Source: SAR324 cluster bacterium
Lineage (GTDB): Bacteria > SAR324 > NAC60-12
Direction: 5' to 3'
NCBI GenBank assembly: GCA_016764995.1
Contig: JAESQU010000043.1
Location: 1 to 35,502 of the forward strand
Length of the DNA stretch: 35,502 bases
Shown: positions 9,157 to 17,247 of the stretch, piece by piece
How positions within the stretch are numbered: position 1 is the first letter of the stretch
Layout: each line of letters begins with the position of its first letter
Notes under the pieces: generated by a model
Told to the model about the DNA's origin: nothing
What the model saw: the letters and a program-made list of their open reading frames with translations, nothing else
Database searches by the model: none
Position numbers and translations under genes: made by a program

Positions 9157-9378
9157 CTAAAAAACTGATCTTAAGGTTTGAAATAATGTCAAAAAAACTC
9201 TGGAAGAAAAATATATGACTAGCACTCCACCAATAAACAAATCTCCTTCTCCCTGCATTGGATTAAAAAACATGACAAAATTTGAGGGCGGCTCCAATTT
9301 TTCGTCAGGTGGTTTCTTCATGCGAAACGCAACCATCACCAAGATTGTTACCACTGTTAAAGCGAGCCAGTTTGCCAT
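9157..9378 (-). CDS. small membrane protein, unknown function
   Basis: A 73-residue protein with one clear N-terminal helix (about residues 2-19, NWLALTVVTILVMVAF), a charged, proline-rich linker (RMKKPPDEKLEPPSNF), a central FFNPMQGEGDLFIGG segment and a second hydrophobic stretch (VLVIYFSSRVFLTLF). The likely topology is two helices joined by a short loop. No family was recognised. The start has only a purine-rich upstream (AGAAAAAA). It is the first gene of a probable two-gene unit with the next small membrane gene, divergent from the SDR gene across a 204-base gap. Confidence 0.5.
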   Translation of the reverse strand: MANWLALTVVTILVMVAFRMKKPPDEKLEPPSNFVMFFNPMQGEGDLFIGGVLVIYFSSRVFLTLFQTLRSVF

Positions 9379-9582
9379 TTTTTTCTAAAAACTATTAGAG
9401 AAAATTTTTATTACTTTTTGATATTAGCGTCAAAGTATCATTTCAATTAGTCTATAAAAAATGATTTCAAGTGGCAACGCAAATTCCATGCAAGCCTTTT
9501 CAGGCATTATGTCTTGTTCAGAACCGCATTGCGTCTTCAAACAGCAAACGCTAATATGCTAAACACTTAAAAAGGAGCTTAT

Positions 9583-10362
9583 ATGGAAATACCATCGATG
9601 TTTAATTTGACGGACAAAGTCGCTTTAGTTTCCGGTGCAAGCCGCGGGATTGGCGCTGCGATTGCGCAGATTTTGGCTGAGTTTGGCGCACATGTCATTT
9701 TGACCAGCCGCAAGGCAGAAAATATTAAGCAAGTTGAAGCACTTATCAACAATGCTGGAAATAAGGCGTCCGGAATGGTTTGTCATAATGGAGATTTAGC
9801 GCAGATTGAAACTCTTTTTGATAACATTCGTAAGACACACGGCAGACTGGATATACTGGTGAATAACGCGGCAACCAATCCTTTCTTTGGTTCAGTTCTG
9901 GACGCGGAAGAAAAGGCGTGGGATAAAACACTGGATGTGAATTTGAAGGGGCCGTTTTTCATGAGTCAGCATGCGGCAAAATTAATGCGGGAAAAGCGAG
10001 CCTTACACGAAGGAGGAAGCATTGTTAATGTTTCTTCAATCAACGGTCGCATTCCGATGCATAACCAAAGTATTTATTCCATTACCAAGGCAGCACTCAT
10101 TTCAATGACACAAGCTTTTGCCAAAGAACTTGGTCGCGACAAAATTCGTGTGAACGCTCTGCTGCCCGGACTGACTGATACTAAATTCGCCTCTAAATTG
10201 ACACAGAATAAAGAGATGATGAAAGATGTTCTCCAGCAAATTCCTTTGGGAAGAATTGCACAGCCGAGTGAAATGTCCGGAATGGTGTTATTTTTAGTTT
10301 CTGATGCGGCGTCATACGTCACAGGCAGCACCTTCACTGTTGACGGTGGAGTGCTGGCCTAA
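9583..10362 (+). CDS. short-chain dehydrogenase/reductase (classical SDR)
   Basis: A 259-residue classical SDR with a Rossmann fold. It shows the cofactor loop SGASRGIG (residues 18-25), the NNAA motif, a VSSINGR strand with the catalytic serine, and YSITK (Y165, K169). SRK after the second strand (TSRKAEN) carries basic residues, suggesting NADP(H). The C-terminus has the usual SYVTGSTFTVDGGVLA block. It resembles the DHRS4/FabG-like oxidoreductases; the substrate cannot be predicted. A strong ribosome-binding site (AAAGGAG) sits before ATG 9583. It lies 135 bases upstream of fumC on the same strand, possibly in one transcript, though each has its own Shine-Dalgarno. Confidence 0.87.
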   Translation: MEIPSMFNLTDKVALVSGASRGIGAAIAQILAEFGAHVILTSRKAENIKQVEALINNAGNKASGMVCHNGDLAQIETLFDNIRKTHGRLDILVNNAATNPFFGSVLDAEEKAWDKTLDVNLKGPFFMSQHAAKLMREKRALHEGGSIVNVSSINGRIPMHNQSIYSITKAALISMTQAFAKELGRDKIRVNALLPGLTDTKFASKLTQNKEMMKDVLQQIPLGRIAQPSEMSGMVLFLVSDAASYVTGSTFTVDGGVLA

Positions 10363-10497
10363 AAAAATACAATTAGAATTTCAAAAAATCAAACATGATG
10401 GTTTCCTTATAACTCTGAAACACAACTTTAGGACATTTTAACGATTCCATCAAAAACTAAAATAAATTTCTACTAACATACAAATAAGAAGGAACAA

Positions 10498-11892
10498 ATG
10501 AGCAGCGAATATCGCATCGAAAAAGATTCGATGGGGGAAGTCAAGGTTCCTCAGGAAGCACTTTATGGGGCGCAAACCCAAAGAGCGGTTGACAATTTTC
10601 CAGTCAGCGGAATCTGTATCAGCCGTCCGTTGATACATGCCTTGGGTGTGATCAAACAGGGTGCGGCAAAAGTTAACGCAGAACTGGACAATATTCCAAA
10701 AGATGTAGCGCACGCAATTCAATTGGCGGCACAGGAAGTAATTGACGGCAAGCTGGACGAACACTTTCCAATCGATATATATCAAACTGGTTCCGGAACG
10801 TCGAGTAATATGAATGCGAACGAAGTGATTGCGCACCGTGCGATGGAACTGGTTCCGGAGTTGTCGGTCAAGGTTCATCCGAATGATCACATAAATTTTG
10901 GCCAAAGTTCAAATGACACTTTCCCGACTGCCATCAGGATTGCGGGTTATCTTGAGGCCAAAAATTCTTTGATTCCGGCACTTAAAATTTTACGCGAAAC
11001 ATTTTTGAAAAAAGGAGCCGAGTATGGGCATGTGGTCAAGACCGGCCGTACTCATTTGATGGATGCCATGCCGCTTACTTTTGAGCAGGAATTCGGAGGT
11101 TACGCACGTCAAATTGAATTAGGCATTAAACGTATCGAATCAGCTTTGGTGCAAATGGCAGAGTTGCCGATGGGCGGAACGGCGGTCGGCACCGGGATTA
11201 ATACTGATCCGGAATTTCCGCCTAAATTTGCGGCAGAGATGTCAAAACTTTGCGGAGAGTATTTTCGTGAAGCGGAAAATCATTTTGAAGCACAATCAAC
11301 CGTGGACGCACCGGTTGCTTTGGGAGCACAATTAAAAACTCTGGCGGTCAGTCTGCTGAAAATTGTCAATGATTTGCGTTGGATGAATTCCGGACCAAAT
11401 GGCGGTCTCGGAGAAATTAAACTTGCCGCACTTCAACCTGGATCTTCGATCATGCCCGGAAAAGTAAATCCGGTGATTGAAGAATCAATGGCGATGGTTT
11501 GCGCGCAGGTAATCGGTTATGATGCCGCGATCAGTGTCGGCGGTCTTTCCGGAAATTTTGAATTGAATGTGATGCTGCCGATGGTTGCACACAGTTTGCT
11601 GGAATCAATCCGACTTTTGGCCAATGCTTCACGTAATTTGGCAGAACGCTCAGTTTCGCGTTTGGTGGTACGAGAGGATCACATCAAGGGTCTTGTAGGC
11701 AAAAATCCGATTTTGGTTACAACTCTAAATCCACTAATCGGTTATGACCTTGCGGCCAAAATTGCTAAAAAAGCCTTTGCGGAAAATCGCGCTCTCAAGG
11801 AAGTTGCTTTGGAAATGTGTGATTTGTCGGCAGAAGAACTAGACAGTGCGTTGGATCCGGTCAAGATGACTAAAGGCGGATTTGTAGAGTGA
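10498..11892 (+). CDS. fumC: class II fumarate hydratase (FumC)
   Basis: A 464-residue fumarase/aspartase-superfamily enzyme that interconverts fumarate and L-malate in the citric acid cycle. Diagnostic stretches in order: DSMGEVKVPQEALYGAQTQRA at the N-terminus, TGSGTSSNMNANEVIA and HPNDHINFGQSSNDTFPTA in the first conserved regions, VKTGRTHLMDAMPLTFEQEF with the active-site histidine, GGTAVGTGIN, and the superfamily signature GSSIMPGKVNP around residues 320-330. Near the end, LVTTLNPLIGYD fits FumC rather than aspartase. Length matches FumC (about 460-470). The RBS AAGGA lies 4 bases before ATG 10498. It ends 14 bases from the convergent histidine kinase gene, with no obvious terminator between. 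Confidence 0.95.
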   Translation: MSSEYRIEKDSMGEVKVPQEALYGAQTQRAVDNFPVSGICISRPLIHALGVIKQGAAKVNAELDNIPKDVAHAIQLAAQEVIDGKLDEHFPIDIYQTGSGTSSNMNANEVIAHRAMELVPELSVKVHPNDHINFGQSSNDTFPTAIRIAGYLEAKNSLIPALKILRETFLKKGAEYGHVVKTGRTHLMDAMPLTFEQEFGGYARQIELGIKRIESALVQMAELPMGGTAVGTGINTDPEFPPKFAAEMSKLCGEYFREAENHFEAQSTVDAPVALGAQLKTLAVSLLKIVNDLRWMNSGPNGGLGEIKLAALQPGSSIMPGKVNPVIEESMAMVCAQVIGYDAAISVGGLSGNFELNVMLPMVAHSLLESIRLLANASRNLAERSVSRLVVREDHIKGLVGKNPILVTTLNPLIGYDLAAKIAKKAFAENRALKEVALEMCDLSAEELDSALDPVKMTKGGFVE

Positions 11893-11906
11893 ATGGTTTG
11901 CCTCCT

Positions 11907-13775
11907 TCAAACTCTATTATCTTTCAGTGGTAAAAAAACACGGAAAAGCGCACCCTGTCCGGAACCTTTGCTTTTGCACTCGATGCTGCCGTCGTGTGTC
12001 AGGATAATTTTTTTTGAGATTGAAAGACCGAGCCCTGTTCCTTTGCCGAGAGGTTTGGTGGAGAAAAACGGTTCAAATATATTCGGCAAAAATTTTGGAG
12101 CAATACCTTCACCGTTATCCTCTATTTCAAAAATCGCTTTTCCTTTACGACGTTTTATGCGGAACTCAATTTTCCTTGTGGAAGAGCCTTTCACAGCATC
12201 CTTTGCGTTGCTTGCCAGATTGTAAAAGACCTGCTGCAACTGTGTTGTGTTACCATAAACGGGCAATTTACCCCTACCCAGTTGGATTCCAATTTCAATT
12301 CCAGCGGCCTCAAGTTGCCGTTTCAGCATGAGAAAAATCTGCTCCATGACTCTACGCAGATCCATGATCTCCCACTTGTCCTGTTCAGCATTGCGGCTGA
12401 AATTTAGCATTTGCCGGATGATCGTTGAAGTACGGTTCACTTCATCGTCAATTAAATCCAGATTCTTTTTGAGTTCAGTATAATTTTTAGTTTCCCATGC
12501 TTGCTGAACATTATGGGAAGAGAGTCGAATAGTCGCCAGAGGTGTGTTGATTTCATGGGCCACACCTGCGCTCATCTCTCCGAGTGTCGCCATTTTTGAG
12601 GCTTGGATCAACTGCGCCTGTGCGATGCGCCGTTCAGTGATGTCCACATAAGTGGCAATCAAGGCCGCTTCACCGGAATAGTTTAAAGTGGATGCGGAAA
12701 ACAGCACCCAAAAATGCTCACCATTGGGCCGCACCAATTCCATTTCCCAGTCATAAACATGACCCTGCTTCCGTAATTCTGCAATTACTTTTAGACGCTC
12801 TTTCGGATGCGCGTAATAGTCAGTTGTAGGTTTTCCAACCAAATCCACGTTTTTCAGTTTGAGTGCGTCGTAAAGCCGTTGATTAGCATATAAAATATTC
12901 CCGTCACTTAAGCGGCTGATCAGCACCGGATTGCTTATTGCTTCAGCAATTGAACGGAAACGCGATTCGCTCTCCTGAATTAGTTTTTGTGACTCCTTTT
13001 GAGTGCTTACATTGCGCACAATGGACACAACCTCCTCCGTACCGTTCGGCACAATACGGGCTTCAAAATAACGCAGCCCTTCAGGAAATTCTAAAACATA
13101 TTCAGTCGTTTGTAATTTTCCGCTTTCCAGGGCTTGATGAATAGCTTTCCTCCATTTTGTCAGGGCGCCGTAGTCATCATTCAAATGATCTTCAAGACGA
13201 GAACCTATCAGTTTCTTCTGGGACGCAATCAAATCTTCATGTTGCGGAATCCGGAAGTCCAGATAGACTTCGTCCTTCGAAATCCGAAAAACCAAATCCG
13301 GAATTGCTTCCCACAAAACCTCAGATTCCCGGAGCAGTTCTTTGTAGTTTTGCTGTGCTTTTTGCTCTTGCCTCACAAAATCCGTCACGTCCCGAATGAT
13401 AACAAAGGCACCGGTGATTTCCCCTTTTTCATTTCTGATAGTGTGACCTGTTGTATCTGAGTAATAGCCTTCCGGCCGAGCGGCACTGCGTAAAAACCAG
13501 CGTTTTTTCTGTGTTTTCTCGCCAACTAATGCCCTGGAAATCATCAATTCTGCAACGGCGGCAGGTGTATTTTTTCCAACGCTAAAGCGCTCTATGGCTT
13601 TGGCATATTCTGAAATATGCATTCCTTTAAAATTGATGCAATGAATCTTAATTGAGGCCTCGTTTACCTCATTGATTATTCCGTCTTTGTCCACAATTAC
13701 CAAACCATCATCCGTACTTTCCCAAAGCGTTTCCCAGAGCAGATCGGTCGAAAAACCGTAGTCTTTTTTTGCCAT
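11907..13775 (-). CDS. soluble sensor histidine kinase with three PAS domains
   Basis: A 622-residue kinase without membrane segments, so it senses a cytoplasmic signal. PAS-like domains lie at about 10-135 (STDDGLVIVDKDGIINEVN through VIIRDVTDF), 145-260 (EVLWEAIPDLVFRIS) and 265-385 (SRFRSIAEAISNPVLIS to YVDITERRIAQ). The HisKA dimerisation helix follows, with the phospho-acceptor in GEMSAGVAHEINTPL (H407). The C-terminal ATPase shows the N box YNLASNAKDAVKG, G1 EDNGEGIAP, the F box and G2 GKGTGLGLSISKK. The H box is of the NtrB/ZraS-like group. It is divergent from the response regulator at 14191, which is probably its partner. ATG 13775 is preceded by a weak GAAGA. Confidence 0.88.
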   Translation of the reverse strand: MAKKDYGFSTDLLWETLWESTDDGLVIVDKDGIINEVNEASIKIHCINFKGMHISEYAKAIERFSVGKNTPAAVAELMISRALVGEKTQKKRWFLRSAARPEGYYSDTTGHTIRNEKGEITGAFVIIRDVTDFVRQEQKAQQNYKELLRESEVLWEAIPDLVFRISKDEVYLDFRIPQHEDLIASQKKLIGSRLEDHLNDDYGALTKWRKAIHQALESGKLQTTEYVLEFPEGLRYFEARIVPNGTEEVVSIVRNVSTQKESQKLIQESESRFRSIAEAISNPVLISRLSDGNILYANQRLYDALKLKNVDLVGKPTTDYYAHPKERLKVIAELRKQGHVYDWEMELVRPNGEHFWVLFSASTLNYSGEAALIATYVDITERRIAQAQLIQASKMATLGEMSAGVAHEINTPLATIRLSSHNVQQAWETKNYTELKKNLDLIDDEVNRTSTIIRQMLNFSRNAEQDKWEIMDLRRVMEQIFLMLKRQLEAAGIEIGIQLGRGKLPVYGNTTQLQQVFYNLASNAKDAVKGSSTRKIEFRIKRRKGKAIFEIEDNGEGIAPKFLPNIFEPFFSTKPLGKGTGLGLSISKKIILTHDGSIECKSKGSGQGALFRVFLPLKDNRV

Positions 13776-14190
13776 TTTTTCTTCTATATGTCTGCTAAAT
13801 GCGTTTTTTTGTAAAAAAATGCAACAAAAATTTTTCCATTTTTTACCAAAAAGCCTCTATTTTTTACCAGTGCTGGTAAAAAATGAAGAGTCTTGTTTTT
13901 TAAAACTTAATAAATTCAGTAATATAAAAAATATAAGATTGACCTGACCAAATTAACAATTAGTAAAATCAACTATAAAATACTGAAATAAATACTATTT
14001 ATATAAATCTGCGGGAGGGATTATTTTTTTACCAGAAAAAAAGTTGTACTCCTGAAAAAAAGTGTTAAATTTAAGCACAATTAAAAACTGACACAGAGTT
14101 TTTCTTTTCGCAAGTTTTGAGTTTAAGAGCTTGCTTTGAGAGCATCACTTTCGCAGCACGGATTAATTATTAAAGTTCAGGAAAAATTAC
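13776..14190. other. 415-base divergent control region between kinase and response regulator
   Basis: This very AT-rich stretch separates two genes reading away from each other and must hold both promoters. No ORF is convincing. It contains three occurrences of a TTTTTTACCA element: 13838-13848, the palindrome at 13859-13884, and TTTTTTTACCAG at about 14026-14037. Confidence 0.6.
13859..13884. promoter_or_regulatory. perfect 12-bp-arm palindrome, candidate operator
   Basis: ATTTTTTACCAG and CTGGTAAAAAAT are exact reverse complements separated by TG. The site lies 84 bases upstream of the kinase start. Partial copies of the same half-site lie on both sides. The response regulator encoded at 14191 is the natural candidate to bind here, but that is an inference from position. 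Confidence 0.5.
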
Positions 14191-15012
14191 ATGAAGTTAC
14201 TGATCATTGATGACGATCCGAATTATGGGCAGGCCATGACCTCGTTTCTGTTAGCACTTAATCACGAGGTACAGAGCATTATGGATCCCAAAATTGCCTG
14301 GAAAATAATTGAGGAAGATCCAACTCAGTTTGATGCCATTTTGCTGGACTTGATAATGCCCGGTATGAACGGGCTTGAACTACTTCGTAAGATACGTGAC
14401 GCAGGGATCCCCCTTCCTGTCGTACTCGTTTCCGGATTTGCAGACTTGGAAGCTTCTGCTGAAGCTGTCCATTGGGGCATTTCCGGACTTGCGCTCAAGC
14501 CCTTTGTGCCGGGACAATTGACCAGGATATTAAGCAAAGTTGAAAAAGAATTAGGCTTTACACCACCGTCACAAGTCAAAGTGAAACTGGAAAATGAGGA
14601 AGAAGACGCGTTGACTATAAGTCAAGAAGTGAAAGTGCAAATCACGCAGTTGATGAATGATACAATTGATTGCTGGTACTCTTTCAGCGGAGGAAACAAG
14701 GCAAACCTGGCGGAACGTTCCGGAGTCTGGAAAATTAACATTGATGGAACAAGTCTGCGTACACGAACACTCGACCGTTACTTGAAAGCGGAAACTCTGC
14801 CCAACCGCCCAAAAGTGAAGAAAGTTTTAGACACTGCAAATTTTGTGATTGACACCAGTCCACCTTCTTCACGGCGCTACAGACTGGATACCAAATTACG
14901 CTTGCTTGAATTAACGCTGGACGCAATAGGATTCTGGAATCCGAGGAAGAAAATCAAAAAAAGTATTATCCGGAAAATGCGAAGAAAGTCGGCATTTAAA
15001 AAGGAACAATGA
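14191..15012 (+). CDS. response regulator with receiver domain and atypical, probably DNA-binding C-terminus
   Basis: A 273-residue protein. Residues 1-122 are a receiver domain: LLIIDDDPNYGQ acidic pocket, LLDLIMPGMNG with phospho-acceptor D53, VLVSGF and the LALKPF lysine. After an acidic linker comes a C-terminal domain (about 150-250) not belonging to the usual NarL, OmpR or NtrC outputs. It reads NKANLAERSGVWKINIDG, then SLRTRTLDRYLKAETLPNRP, then a helix KVKKVLDTANFVI, and ends in a strongly basic tail (RKKIKKSIIRKMRRKSAFKK). The LAERSG...RTRTLDRYL block looks like a helix-turn-helix. A decayed relative lies just downstream (15054-15425). The likely partner kinase is divergent at 11907-13775. 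No strong Shine-Dalgarno is visible. Confidence 0.85.
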   Translation: MKLLIIDDDPNYGQAMTSFLLALNHEVQSIMDPKIAWKIIEEDPTQFDAILLDLIMPGMNGLELLRKIRDAGIPLPVVLVSGFADLEASAEAVHWGISGLALKPFVPGQLTRILSKVEKELGFTPPSQVKVKLENEEEDALTISQEVKVQITQLMNDTIDCWYSFSGGNKANLAERSGVWKINIDGTSLRTRTLDRYLKAETLPNRPKVKKVLDTANFVIDTSPPSSRRYRLDTKLRLLELTLDAIGFWNPRKKIKKSIIRKMRRKSAFKKEQ

Positions 15013-15053
15013 AAAACCCTGATTCTTGACAAACAGCAACGCAATCAGCAGGA

Positions 15054-15425
15054 ATGACTCCCGGAAATCCAACTATTTCCGATGTTAGACCATTGTTGGT
15101 GCAGTTGATGATCCGCTCAGTCTAGTATTGGCAGCAGTGTACATTTCTCTCCAAAATTGAGCTGGCAATTGAATCTGAGATTTGGACTGTTAATCTGGAT
15201 AACAGCATCCCTCAATCTCGTACTAAGGATAAATATCTCCATATTGACTCCATTCCAAAACGCCCCAAAATTGAAGAAGTTGTCAGGACTGCTCATTATG
15301 TGCTTTTTCATGGTGAGAGAAATACTGATCTGCGCAAATCTCTCGAAACCGGATTCAAGTCCGAAAAATCACTTCGACTCCCCTTCGACAGGCTCAGGAC
15401 ATCGTGCTCAGGAAACGGTTTTTAG
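15054..15425 (+). pseudogene. decayed paralogue of the response-regulator C-terminal domain
   Basis: One plus-strand frame reads PLLVQLMIRSV, a TAG stop at 15123-15125, then YWQQCTFLSKIELAIESEIW, TVNLDNSIPQSRTKDKYL, HIDSIPKRPKIEEVVRTAHYVLF, and stays open to a TAG at 15423-15425. It aligns along its length with the C-terminal domain of the preceding regulator: NKANLAERSGVWKINID matches SKIELAIESEIWTVNLD, and RTRTLDRYLKAETLPNRP matches SRTKDKYLHIDSIPKRP. No receiver domain precedes it, and a stop codon interrupts it. It is therefore a remnant of a second gene with this domain. Its last codons run into a common dispersed sequence (CTTCGACAGGCTCAGG, about 15384-15400). Start ATG 15054 is only nominal. 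Confidence 0.7.
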
Positions 15426-15445
15426 AGATACCCTTAAACACTTAT

Positions 15446-15652
15446 GACAAACAAATGAGTCATTATTACTTTTACGTGACCTACAAAACTAAAAGCATAA
15501 TTTTGTCATCCCGGACTTGATACGGGATCCAGCGGAAATTTTTAATAACTTTCTCACCAGCTGATCGGAAAGCTGTTCCCCAATCACATCAAAAACAAGC
15601 ATTTCAAATTCTTACAAGTTTCTGGATTCCCACTTCTGCGGGAATGACAACT
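15446..15652 (+). repeat. ~207-base direct repeat B, copy 1 (MITE-like)
   Basis: It begins GACAAACAAATGAGTCATT and carries TTTTACGTGACCTACAAAAC and a CATCCCGGACTTGATACGGG end. The other end reads CTGGATTCCCACTTCTGCGG followed by GAATGACA. These inner ends are inverted relative to each other, as in a small non-autonomous element. Copy 2 is at 16767-16973, in the same orientation, nearly identical over the first 80 bases and diverged in the middle. The TA genes lie between them. The gap from here to 15825 holds only another common dispersed motif (CACTACAGAGCCACAGAG). Confidence 0.8.
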
Positions 15653-15825
15653 ATTGATGTTTTAGGAAAAAGTACAGAATTGTAAATAAATCACTACAGA
15701 GCCACAGAGTAAATTATAATAAAACAGTAGTCTGTGCTTTCGGTGGCTTTGTGCTTAAACACCTTTTGCGCAGTTTTTGACTTTTTGAAGGTTCTTCAAG
15801 ATTGGAGAAGTATTAAAAAAATGGT

Positions 15826-16317
15826 CTACAAAATGTTCCTCACGTCTGCAACTGTAATGAATAACTTATCAGGGGTATCCAAAAAAGAGCTAAAGCCGAA
15901 TTTTTCATAAAATGGCGCCATGCCTTCTTTAGAATCCACAATGATGAAAGGGAACGCTACGGTTTCACTGGCAGTCAGCAGTTTTGCTAATGCGTCAACG
16001 AGCAACCATTCGCCAAAACCTTTTCTCGAGTAACGCCGATCTACCGCAAGTCGTGCGATCAAACCTGCTGAATTAGCGTTTTGATGTTTTTTTCGCAAGC
16101 GGGGAGGCAAAGCATTAAGGTCAATAGTCGTCATGGTCAAGGAATAATAACCCTTGATAAATTGGGGATGTTGTTCATCTTCCAAAATGAAGGTTCTGGT
16201 ATTATCCTTTTTTAGCTGTTGACTTGCCATCAACTGTAAATAATTGTTTAACGCTTTTACTCCGCAATCAAAACGCTTTCTGTCATGCCTGGATTTATCC
16301 AGTAACACAGATTTCAT
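15826..16317 (-). CDS. GNAT-family acetyltransferase toxin (TacT/AtaT type)
   Basis: A 163-residue GNAT acetyltransferase. It begins LLDKSRHDRKRFDCGVKALNNYL, the characteristic N-terminus of the TacT/AtaT/ItaT toxins (DRxxFDCGxxxLNxYL). It then shows the TFILED strand, GYYSLTMTTID, the acetyl-CoA loop in IARLAVDRRYSRKGFGEWLL, and FIIVDSKEGMAPFYEKFGFS near the end. In the family it acetylates the amino group of charged aminoacyl-tRNA and blocks translation. The start overlaps the antitoxin stop by 4 bases (ATGA), so the two are translationally coupled. Length and all key blocks look intact. It is bracketed, with its antitoxin, by two direct copies of repeat B. The tRNA target cannot be predicted. 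Confidence 0.9.
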   Translation of the reverse strand: MKSVLLDKSRHDRKRFDCGVKALNNYLQLMASQQLKKDNTRTFILEDEQHPQFIKGYYSLTMTTIDLNALPPRLRKKHQNANSAGLIARLAVDRRYSRKGFGEWLLVDALAKLLTASETVAFPFIIVDSKEGMAPFYEKFGFSSFLDTPDKLFITVADVRNIL

Positions 16318-16589
16318 TCTTGGATTTTTGTCGCATAACGTTGTGTGGCTTCTTTTAGTCGATTAAGCTCTTTTGTTGGTTGATCCAAAGCTTTAACCAG
16401 CAGCAGGGCATCACGATGACTGAGTTTTAATGATTGCTCCTGATCGATAATTATTATTGCTTTCTCGACTGCGGCATTTAAGACAAATGAATTAAGGCTG
16501 GAAATTCCAGAAAGCGCAGCGGCCTTTGCTAATAAAGCCTGAGTTTCAGTGTCAACTCTAGCAGTAATACGTGGGGACATTGTGGACAT
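16314..16589 (-). CDS. DUF1778 antitoxin (TacA type), ribbon-helix-helix
   Basis: A 91-residue DUF1778 protein. The N-terminus SPRITARVDTETQALLAKAAALSGISSLNSFVLNAAVEKA is the ribbon-helix-helix DNA-binding domain, and the C-terminal half (SHRDALLLVKALDQPTKELNRLKEA) is the toxin-wrapping tail found in TacA-like antitoxins. It neutralises the GNAT toxin encoded by the next gene and, with it, represses the operon. ATG 16589 was used; ATG 16580 is a second possible start. A TTGACA -35 and inverted repeats lie upstream at 16625-16659, suitable for autorepression. Confidence 0.9.
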   Translation of the reverse strand: MSTMSPRITARVDTETQALLAKAAALSGISSLNSFVLNAAVEKAIIIIDQEQSLKLSHRDALLLVKALDQPTKELNRLKEATQRYATKIQE

Positions 16590-16624
16590 ATCTATCTTTC
16601 ATATAAGTGTCAAAATGGCACATT

Positions 16625-16659
16625 AAGTATAGTATCACATTTATACTTTTCCCTGTCAA
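16625..16659 (-). promoter_or_regulatory. promoter/operator of the toxin-antitoxin operon
   Basis: On the minus strand TTGACA (16659-16654) is followed after 17-19 bases by GATACT/TACTAT. Within the promoter AAGTATA and TATACTT form a perfect 7-base inverted repeat with a 10-base spacer (16625-16631 and 16642-16648). This position fits binding by the ribbon-helix-helix antitoxin; that role is inferred. Confidence 0.5.
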
Positions 16660-16766
16660 GATCAATTAATTATAATTTTGAAACAGTTTTTGAGGATTTG
16701 ATTTATTTGGGTTTGTTAGTTTTTGATGTATTCTTAATTAGTGGTCATTCTGACTTTTACGGGAAT

Positions 16767-16973
16767 GACAAACAAATGAGTCATTCTGACTTTTACGTGA
16801 CCTACAAAACTAAAAGCATAATTTTGTCATCCCGGACTTGATACGGAATCCAGTGAAAATGTTTAATAACTTTATCACCAGTGGATCGCACATCTATTCT
16901 CCAATCAAGTCTGGAACAAGCATTTTAGGATTTTATAAGTTCCTGGATTCCCGATTTCGCGGGAATGATAACT
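16767..16973 (+). repeat. ~207-base direct repeat B, copy 2 (MITE-like)
   Basis: Second copy of the element at 15446-15652, in the same orientation and 1321 bases away. It starts GACAAACAAATGAGTCATT and ends with the palindromic ATTCCCGATTTCGCGGGAAT. The 16-base segment TCATTCTGACTTTTAC also occurs just before it (16745-16760), a short internal duplication. Confidence 0.8.
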
Positions 16974-17207
16974 TTTTACTTCTGTGTAAGGAATGAATAA
17001 TGCGGAATTATTTAACTGTTAATCTTGTCTGCAGAAAACTTCAAAAAAACCTTTAGTGTTTCTAAGTGAACTTAGCGGCTAAAAATCCCAGTAGAGCCCC
17101 ATTTCTTGAATCTTGAAAAGCAGCTGAAACGCCTTGCGACAACTATAATTTAATTTCTCCACCGGGCAAAAATTTGTCAATTTTTTGTTTGTATTTATTT
17201 AGGGACT
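16974..17207. other. gene-free spacer between repeat B and the DUF4143 gene
   Basis: No ORF or RNA gene was recognised. A stretch around 17052-17084 (CTTTAGTGTTTCTAAGTGAA) resembles degraded dispersed sequence. The last 30 bases lead into the palindrome at 17208. Confidence 0.4.
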
Positions 17208-17237
17208 ATCGTAAAATAGTTATAACTGTTTTACGAT
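17208..17237. promoter_or_regulatory. inverted repeat at the start of the DUF4143 gene
   Basis: ATCGTAAAA (17208-17216) and TTTTACGAT (17229-17237) are exact reverse complements with a 12-base spacer. The site ends 10 bases before the chosen start codon, suiting a repressor site or a translation-controlling hairpin. Confidence 0.4.
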
Positions 17238-17247
17238 GGAGATAAAA

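Noticed and set aside
9421-9557. Exact 10-base inverted repeat ATATTAGCGT/ACGCTAATAT around the SDR promoter region
   Set aside because: The arms are 117 bases apart; several such matches are expected by chance in a window of this size.
15446-16973. Direct repeats as a CRISPR array
   Set aside because: There are only two long copies separated by genes, with no regular short repeat-spacer pattern and no cas genes.
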